37,712 nucleotides of DNA. It comes from Smithella sp. SCADC. GTDB lineage: Bacteria > Desulfobacterota > Syntrophia > Syntrophales > Smithellaceae. The stretch's first letter is position 1; each line of letters begins with the position of its first letter. The position numbers and the translations under genes are program-made. The DNA is taken from assembly GCA_000747625.2 (NCBI GenBank), contig JQDQ01000184.1, positions 1 through 37,712 of the forward strand, read 5' to 3'. The notes under the pieces were generated by a model. That model saw only the letters and a list, made by a program, of their open reading frames with translations, was not told the DNA's origin and ran no database searches. Shown here piece after piece: positions 32,608 through 37,712 of the stretch.

Positions 32608-33594
32608 CTATCTGTAACTTTTCTTCACTGCTTGCTTTTTAAATTTCTTCTCACCGAAGATCAGATCTTGTTTCCTAATAAAGACCTCTGTATCCGGCGG
32701 CACTGAATTAGTCAGCCAGACGTTTCCACCGATAACCGAACGCGCGCCGACTACGGTCTCACCACCGAGAATGGTAGCGTTGGCATAGATGATAACATCA
32801 TCTTCAATTGTTGGATGTCGCTTCTTATTTCTCAAAAGCTGGCAATCTTTTTTGGATAAAGACAAAGCTCCCAGAGTAACCCCCTGATATATGCGCACAC
32901 GTTTGCCTATAGAGGCTGTCTCACCAATGACTACGCCTGTTCCGTGATCGATGAAAAAGCTCTCCCCTATTGCTGCTCCCGGATGGATATCTATACCGGT
33001 GCGGCCGTGAGCAAATTCAGTAATGATGCGGGGAATCAAAGGTACTCTGCTCCTCTGAAGCCTGTTGGCTATACGATAAACCATTATTGCCCATACTCCC
33101 GGATAACTGAATATTATTTCATCATAGCTTTTCGCTGCCGGATCTCCATCATAGGCCGCGCGTATATCTTTGGCTAAAAGCTTTCTTAGTTCAGGCAGGC
33201 CGTGTAGAAATTCTATCGTTATGTTTTGACCAAGTTCCTCGCATTTTACACAGGGCTGATTATGACGAATGCAGTCATGTCTTATCGCCAGAATTATTTG
33301 TTCGGAAAGAACCTCGAAAAACGCTGTTACCTCCTGCCCCAGATAATATTCCAGGTTTGTTTGATCGAGTCGTGTATTGATGAAATAGCCGGGATAGAGG
33401 ATGCGAGCTGCTCGCTGCAGAATATCAACAACTGCCGCTCTATTGGGTATTGGTTCCGCGCTGACATGATCGAAACAACCATCCTTATTGCAGGATGATA
33501 CCAGTTTATCAACTATATCCGGGATTTCCGTCCTGGCGTGCCTGGTTATCTTAATTTCTTCTTTGCATTCCCTGTTCTGTTCAGATTTTTTCAT
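32608..33594 (-). CDS. epsC: serine O-acetyltransferase (EpsC type)
   Basis: A 328-residue enzyme that acetylates serine with acetyl-CoA, the first step of cysteine synthesis. YPGVWAIMVYRIANRL, then FAHGRTGIDIHPGAAIGESF FIDHGTGVVIGETASIGKRV is the CysE active-site region, with the catalytic His (IHPGA, DHGTG) on a left-handed hexapeptide helix, and RHPTIEDDVIIYANATILGG continues the coils. It has an about 150-residue helical N-terminal extension, as in the EpsC form. It is third in the nifU-nifS-epsC operon, so the cell makes cysteine where the desulfurase uses it. The gap to nifS is 38 bp. Confidence 0.92.
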   Translation of the reverse strand: MKKSEQNRECKEEIKITRHARTEIPDIVDKLVSSCNKDGCFDHVSAEPIPNRAAVVDILQRAARILYPGYFINTRLDQTNLEYYLGQEVTAFFEVLSEQIILAIRHDCIRHNQPCVKCEELGQNITIEFLHGLPELRKLLAKDIRAAYDGDPAAKSYDEIIFSYPGVWAIMVYRIANRLQRSRVPLIPRIITEFAHGRTGIDIHPGAAIGESFFIDHGTGVVIGETASIGKRVRIYQGVTLGALSLSKKDCQLLRNKKRHPTIEDDVIIYANATILGGETVVGARSVIGGNVWLTNSVPPDTEVFIRKQDLIFGEKKFKKQAVKKSYR

Positions 33595-33632
33595 GGTACT
33601 TTTTCACTCCATCAAAGCTTTTTACAAAATCA

Positions 33633-34814
33633 TCACTTACTTGCGCAAGAAGACTGCTCAGTATTCCAGTATGGCGACATGCCTCTTAGTCTTTCAATGA
33701 TTGCCGGCATCTTTTCAATTACAAAATCAATTTCCTTTTCGGTATTGTAAATGCTTAAGCTAAATCGAATTGATCCATGAGCCATGGTAAAGGGAACTCC
33801 CATCGCCCGTAAAACGTGAGAAGGCTGTAATGATCCTGAAGTACAAGCCGAACCGGAAGATGCACATATTCCCAGTTCATTCATCAACAAGAGTATTGCT
33901 TCGCCTTCGACATACTCAAAACTTATATTCGTTGTATTGGGTAAACGGTTAACGGTATCGCCATTGACTCTGCTTTGAGGAATCCTTTTCAGAAGTTCTT
34001 TTTCCAACTTGTCCCGCAAACGCATTACTTCCGTATTCTCTTTTTGCATATTTTTATCCGCAAGTTCACAGGCCTTACCCAAACCGATTATACCGGGAGT
34101 ATTTTCAGTTCCACCGCGGCGTCCTTTCTCCTGATGCCCTCCGATAAGAAAAGGTGAAAACCTGGTACCGCGACGCACATAGAGAATACCAATACCTTTC
34201 GGTGCATGGAGTTTGTGCCCGGATATAGAAAGCATATCAATGACATTGTTTTTCATGTTAATTGGAATTTTGCCGGCGCTTTGAACAGCATCCGTGTGAA
34301 ATAAAACCCCTTTTTCATGCGCCATTTGAGCCGCTTTTTCCACCGGGAAAATTACGCCGGTTTCATTATTCCCCCACATCAGACTGACTACAGCGGTATC
34401 GGGTGTCAGGCTTTTTTCCAGATTTTTCAGATCCAGTAATCCATTTTTATCTACAGGCAGTTCGGTTATTCGATAGCCCTGCGTCGCCAATTGAGCGCAT
34501 AATGCATGAATTGCAGGATGTTCCACGCGGCTGGTTATGATATGCTTTTTATCCGGACGAGTTGCCAGCACAGACCGGATGGCGGCATTATCACTTTCCG
34601 TACCACAACTGGTAAAAATGATTTCTTCCGGCAACGCACCCAAAAGCGCCGCCACCTGCTCACGCGCAGTGCGAATTTCCCGGCCGACCTGACCGCCAAA
34701 ACTGTGCATGCTGGAAGGATTGCCGTAAAGCTCACGGAAATAAGGCAGCATTGCTTCTAATACCTCTTCAGCAACTTGAGTTGTGGCATTGTTATCGAGA
34801 TAAATTGTAATCAT
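33633..34814 (-). CDS. nifS: cysteine desulfurase NifS
   Basis: A 393-residue pyridoxal-phosphate enzyme that removes sulfur from cysteine for Fe-S clusters. YLDNNATTQVAEEVLEAMLP is the NifS/IscS start. IHALCAQL and SLMWGNNETG lead to the cofactor site, and MLSISGHKLHAPKGIGILYV carries the Schiff-base Lys (GHK). ELGICASSGSACTSGSLQPS HVL contains the active-site Cys that holds the persulfide. The closing part TMAHGSIRFSLSIYNTEKEI is standard. ATG overlaps the nifU stop as ATGA. The NifS name is preferred over IscS because its partner is a three-domain NifU. Confidence 0.95.
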   Translation of the reverse strand: MITIYLDNNATTQVAEEVLEAMLPYFRELYGNPSSMHSFGGQVGREIRTAREQVAALLGALPEEIIFTSCGTESDNAAIRSVLATRPDKKHIITSRVEHPAIHALCAQLATQGYRITELPVDKNGLLDLKNLEKSLTPDTAVVSLMWGNNETGVIFPVEKAAQMAHEKGVLFHTDAVQSAGKIPINMKNNVIDMLSISGHKLHAPKGIGILYVRRGTRFSPFLIGGHQEKGRRGGTENTPGIIGLGKACELADKNMQKENTEVMRLRDKLEKELLKRIPQSRVNGDTVNRLPNTTNISFEYVEGEAILLLMNELGICASSGSACTSGSLQPSHVLRAMGVPFTMAHGSIRFSLSIYNTEKEIDFVIEKMPAIIERLRGMSPYWNTEQSSCASK

Positions 34815-35635
34815 TTAGCGACCTCCTCAACTACTATATCAGGTGAAACAAGTTCTTTAAGACGATGCTCTACAAAATGTTTTAAAGTGATGTCTGAAGC
34901 TTTACAAGTAGAGCAGGCTCCGCGGGTGGCCACAATAACCCGATTACCGATAATATCGATAATTTCTATGTCGCCGCCGTCATGTTTGAGCGAAGGCCTT
35001 ATTTCCCGTTCAATCGTCTCTTCAATCAGACGAATCTTTTGAATATTGGTTAGTTTCGGCTTTGTATCGGTTTTGGGCTCACTGCGAACCTGATCAATGA
35101 TTTGCTGAATGGCGTCATGGCAATTACCGCAGCCACCACCCGCTTTTGTATAATTGGTCACATCCTCCACAGTGGAAAGATTATTTTCGCGCACCGCCCG
35201 CTCGATTTCTTTATCGGTAACACCGAAGCATTCGCAAATAATTTTTGCTCCTGCTTCCAGTGGCGGAGCGCCTCGGTAATTTTCCACCGCTTTTTCCAAC
35301 GCCTGTTTACCCATAACGGAACAGTGCATTTTTTCATCCGGAAGACCACCCAGATAACCGGCTATATCCTGATTGGTGACTTTCAGCGCCTCTTCCACTG
35401 TCATCCCTTTGATCATTTCCGTCAGCGCTGATGATGAGGCTATGGCGCTGGCGCAACCAAATGTTTTGAATTTAGCATCCTTTATTCTTTTATTCTCATC
35501 CAGTTTAAATGTAAGTTTCAGCGCGTCACCGCAGGCAAGCGACCCCACTTCCGCCACGCCATCCGGATTTTCGATTTCGCCGACATTGCGAGGGTTGAGG
35601 AAATGCTCCTTTACTTTATCCGTATATTCCCACAT
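34811..35635 (-). CDS. nifU: Fe-S cluster scaffold NifU (three-domain)
   Basis: A 274-residue scaffold on which Fe-S clusters are built with sulfur from NifS. The IscU-like domain (1-125) has all three cluster Cys in SLACGDALKL, TFGCASAIASSSA and KMHCSVMG. The central [2Fe-2S] ferredoxin-like domain is CECFGVTDKEIE ... GGGCGNCHD. The C-terminal Nfu domain has RGACSTCKASDITL with the CxxC pair. Domain order is that of true NifU, in contrast to stand-alone IscU. It starts the operon and overlaps nifS by 4 bp. No nif nitrogenase genes are visible, so it probably serves general Fe-S supply. Confidence 0.95.
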   Translation of the reverse strand: MWEYTDKVKEHFLNPRNVGEIENPDGVAEVGSLACGDALKLTFKLDENKRIKDAKFKTFGCASAIASSSALTEMIKGMTVEEALKVTNQDIAGYLGGLPDEKMHCSVMGKQALEKAVENYRGAPPLEAGAKIICECFGVTDKEIERAVRENNLSTVEDVTNYTKAGGGCGNCHDAIQQIIDQVRSEPKTDTKPKLTNIQKIRLIEETIEREIRPSLKHDGGDIEIIDIIGNRVIVATRGACSTCKASDITLKHFVEHRLKELVSPDIVVEEVAK

Positions 35636-35895
35636 AAAAGGCTCCTTTTATTTTAACTGAATCAGTCATTCCTGCAATACAACTAAGATTTTTTCTTTTT
35701 AAAAGCAAGATGTTTTCAATAATATAAAGCAATATATCACACTGTCAATGAAAAAACCCTCTTTTCAAAAACCAATTGCAGGCATTTTTATACTTGCCGG
35801 CATAAAACAGCTCTTGACTACGGCGCTTCTTGCTGTCAATACATCGGCAATAACATTTGCGAAGCAACCATAAATATTAAGGAGAGGTTAAACAA

Positions 35896-36564
35896 ATGAA
35901 GATAATCGGTATCAACGCCAGTCCCAGAGGCTCTAAAAGTCAAACCAAGAAATTAGTCAAAGCTGTTCTTGATGGAGCACGCTCTCAAGGCGCTACCGTT
36001 GAACTGGTTGATCTTTGCAGATTGAAGATGGAATATTGTAATGCCTGCGGAATCTGTTATGAGAGGGGCAAGTGTGTACATAAGGATGATCTCCAAACCC
36101 TTTACAAAAAAATTCTCTCCGCTGATGGTTTGGTTATGGGCTCACCCAATTACTTCCATTCAGTAACCGCCCAAATGAAAACCATGATAGACCGCATGGC
36201 CGACGCAGTTCACTGCCAATTATTAACCGGCAAATACACCGTTAACATAGCGACATCGGGAGGTCCCGGACACTATAAACAGGTCCTTGATTACCTCAAT
36301 GAAATCATGCTGAATTTCGGATCTTTCATCACCGGCAGCACCGGTATATCCGCAAGAGAAGGTGTAAAAGCTTTAGCAAACACAGGAGCAAAGGCCTTCA
36401 GACTGGGAGAAATTCTTGCCAATGATATTAGTAAAAAGAAAACTTATTCCAAACAAAATATACGATTCAAGGAGAATAGAAAATATTTTCAGGATTTGGT
36501 AAAACTCAACAAAAATGAGTGGACCAATGAATATAAATATTGGGACAAGCTTAATTGGAAGTGA
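35896..36564 (+). CDS. flavodoxin-fold NAD(P)H-dependent oxidoreductase
   Basis: This 222-residue protein is an iron-sulfur-flavoprotein-like or NADPH-dependent FMN reductase. MKIIGINASPRGSKSQTKKL is the FMN phosphate loop, MEYCNACGICYERGKCVHKD carries the Cys cluster seen in multimeric flavodoxin WrbA/ISF relatives, and MGSPNYFHSVTAQMKTMIDR is the FMN ring contact. In anaerobes such proteins pass electrons from ferredoxin or NAD(P)H to small acceptors. The Cys spacing (C-x2-C-x2-C-x5-C) could hold a [4Fe-4S] cluster, as in ISF. ATG 35896 follows AAGGAGAGG. The gene stands alone. Confidence 0.88.
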   Translation: MKIIGINASPRGSKSQTKKLVKAVLDGARSQGATVELVDLCRLKMEYCNACGICYERGKCVHKDDLQTLYKKILSADGLVMGSPNYFHSVTAQMKTMIDRMADAVHCQLLTGKYTVNIATSGGPGHYKQVLDYLNEIMLNFGSFITGSTGISAREGVKALANTGAKAFRLGEILANDISKKKTYSKQNIRFKENRKYFQDLVKLNKNEWTNEYKYWDKLNWK

Positions 36565-36576
36565 TAAATAAAGCAT

Positions 36577-37094
36577 ATGAATAATAAGATTAGAAAGGCC
36601 TCTCACAAAGATACCTATTGTTTAGCATCTTCTCTGGCAAGAGCTTTTGATGATGACCCTGTTATCAACTGGCTTGTCCGTAAGGATAAAAAAAGAACTC
36701 AAGGAATGGAGACTCTGTTTCAATCATGCATATCAGATTTATGTCTGCGGCATGAGCATGTGCTTACGACGGAAGATATACCGGAGGAGCGTTATGGTAC
36801 CCGCCCGGCACATCAGAGGCAGGCTAGGCAAGGCAATTTACCCTTATACCTAAAATGATTACTGCCGTAGGTTGGACGGGATTATTACGTCTGGCATTGG
36901 CCATGGAGGAGATGAAGAAAGACCACCCCAAGGAAAGATATTATTATTTGCAGTTCATAGGAGTGGTCCCTGAAAATCAGGGCAAAGGCGCAGGCAAGGC
37001 TTTGATGACGCCCATACTGGGATTTGTGACCGTGAAAAGTGCGTCTATTGACAAGATTCTGTTGAATTCAGACGGCTCCAAAAATATGTTGTAA
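36577..37094 (+). pseudogene. GNAT-family acetyltransferase, broken by several lesions
   Basis: The first frame encodes the GNAT start, KIRKASHKDTYCLASSLARA FDDDPVINWLV. After TTEDI the match continues two bases over as ALWYPPGTSEAG, then meets TAG, and goes on in that frame as IPKMITAVGWTGLLRLALAM and YLQFIGVVPENQGKGAGKAL, which is the acetyl-CoA motif A (Q-x-x-G-x-G). It shifts again near 37025, where the other frame reads ICDREKCVY. At least two frameshifts and one stop make function unlikely. The start at 36577 lies 12 bp after the flavodoxin-type gene. Confidence 0.75.
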
Positions 37095-37334
37095 AAAGAG
37101 ACGTAGACAAAAAACAGACCAAACAAAAAAACCAATAACGCCGGGAATGAACACCAAATGCGTGGAAGAAAAGACAGGGTAAAAAACCAAATATGCGTTT
37201 AAAAACGAAAGAATACCGCCCCATACGAAAAGCAGCGCACAAATAATGTGGATGGCTTTAAGATGGGCAATGCCATAAAAGACGGCAAAATAAATAATCG
37301 CCGCTATAAAGATAATGATTATGTCTAGTACCAT
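37068..37334 (-). CDS. small three-helix membrane protein
   Basis: An 88-residue protein with TGGAGGC upstream of ATG 37334. Three hydrophobic segments fill it: VLDIIIIFIAAIIYFAVFYG, IIYALL-like IHIICALLFVWGGILSFLN and VFIPGVIGFFVWSVFCLRLF. There is no signature motif and no Cys pair, so I cannot name a family. It lies in the inner membrane. Its end overlaps the decayed end of the GNAT gene by 27 bp on the other strand. Confidence 0.5.
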   Translation of the reverse strand: MVLDIIIIFIAAIIYFAVFYGIAHLKAIHIICALLFVWGGILSFLNAYLVFYPVFSSTHLVFIPGVIGFFVWSVFCLRLFLQHIFGAV

Positions 37335-37380
37335 GAGTATTGCCTCCAGTTTACCGCCCGTCGTTTAGACTGCTGTTATC

Positions 37381-37446
37381 ATTCCCGACTCATTGTCCGG
37401 CAGGTAAACCCGGCATATGCCTGGGTATGCCTGGATGATCGGGAAT
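37381..37446. repeat. intergenic inverted repeat with internal palindromes
   Basis: ATTCCCGA (37381-37388) and TCGGGAAT (37439-37446) are perfect reverse complements, with the palindrome GGCATATGCC (37412-37421) in the loop and partial direct copies ATGCCTGGGTATGCCTGG behind it. The tips resemble the short repeat at 16732-16811 and the common GGATTCCCGATC family of intergenic repeats. Confidence 0.5.
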
Positions 37447-37497
37447 CCAGTTAATTCAATGCATTTAACAGAATCTATTTCGGCTTACCGGTGTTTA

Positions 37498-37525
37498 CGG
37501 TTCATCCCCACGTGTGTGGGTACAT
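37498..37525 (-). repeat. solitary type I-E-like CRISPR repeat
   Basis: CGGTTCATCCCCAC (37498-37511) followed by GTGTGTGGGTACAT (37512-37525) matches the type I-E repeat family, with the last five or so bases (TACAT against the usual GAACAC) worn. CCCCAC/GTGTGGG forms the expected hairpin. It is 30 bp before the first type I-C repeat, close to a spacer length. No second I-E repeat is found one period (about 61 bp) to the left. Confidence 0.6.
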
Positions 37526-37542
37526 ATCAAATCCGTAAATTA

Positions 37543-37712
<170 letters not shown>

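Noticed and set aside
34811-35635. Evidence for nitrogen fixation
   Set aside because: NifU/NifS here are joined to epsC and no nitrogenase genes are visible; this arrangement also serves general Fe-S assembly.

Overview
The window looks like part of the chromosome of an anaerobic deltaproteobacterium (Desulfobacterota), most likely from the Syntrophales/Syntrophus-Smithella neighbourhood. This placement is inferred from gene content, not from a marker tree. The supporting genes are an acyl-CoA ligase paired with an ACT-domain protein, a three-domain NifU with NifS and an EpsC-type serine acetyltransferase, a TatT-like TRAP accessory protein, a molybdopterin oxidoreductase remnant, a flavoredoxin-like protein, and a likely selenocysteine-type peroxiredoxin remnant. 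The DNA is moderately AT-rich and most genes have clear AGGAG-type ribosome binding sites.

Region 1 (1-2400) is envelope related: the tail of an AsmA-like protein, two adjacent exported proteins that share a C-terminal module, and a Spy/CpxP-type periplasmic protein.

Region 2 (2600-7450) is an accessory and decay zone. It holds a sigma-54 activator whose receiver domain has been cut off, then an abutted row of broken genes (TatT-like, molybdopterin oxidoreductase tail, frameshifted dinB). A DUF123 GIY-YIG protein and a RelE/RHH toxin-antitoxin pair follow, with the pair lying between two attC-like palindromes, as in an integron gene cassette. Small unknown genes close the region.

Region 3 (7490-12560) has a PlsC-type acyltransferase, a tRNA-Gln(CUG) that converges almost end-to-end on glnS, and a large REC-PAS-PAS-PAS-HD-GYP c-di-GMP signalling protein.

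Region 4 (12690-14600) is a second decay zone. It contains a truncated peroxiredoxin with UGA in place of its redox Cys, an apparent C_GCAxxG_C_C/membrane-protein chimera, an Ogt-type methyltransferase, and fused remnants of a histidine kinase and a response regulator.

Region 5 (14630-35640) is mostly intact housekeeping and metabolism: acyl-CoA ligase plus ACT protein, a tandem-repeat CQLG protein, a nucleoside phosphorylase, thioredoxin, BamD, an APH/P-loop kinase fusion, a flavoredoxin-like protein, MscL, an HD phosphohydrolase, DUF1385, a LysM protein, a thiouridylase-like enzyme, DUF4301, an MltD-like lytic transglycosylase, NadA, RidA and a nifU-nifS-epsC operon. At least two near-identical copies of a short MITE-like repeat, and a third degenerate one, sit in the gaps between 16.7 and 21.3 kb.

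Region 6 (35896-37712) has a flavodoxin-type oxidoreductase, a broken GNAT gene, a small membrane protein, and the leader-distal end of a type I-C CRISPR array. One isolated type I-E-like repeat stands directly in front of the first I-C repeat.

The themes of the window are many small deletion junctions that leave gene remnants, and several short palindromic or mobile sequences (attC-like sites, MITE-like repeats, CRISPR). No complete transposase, integrase or cas gene is visible.
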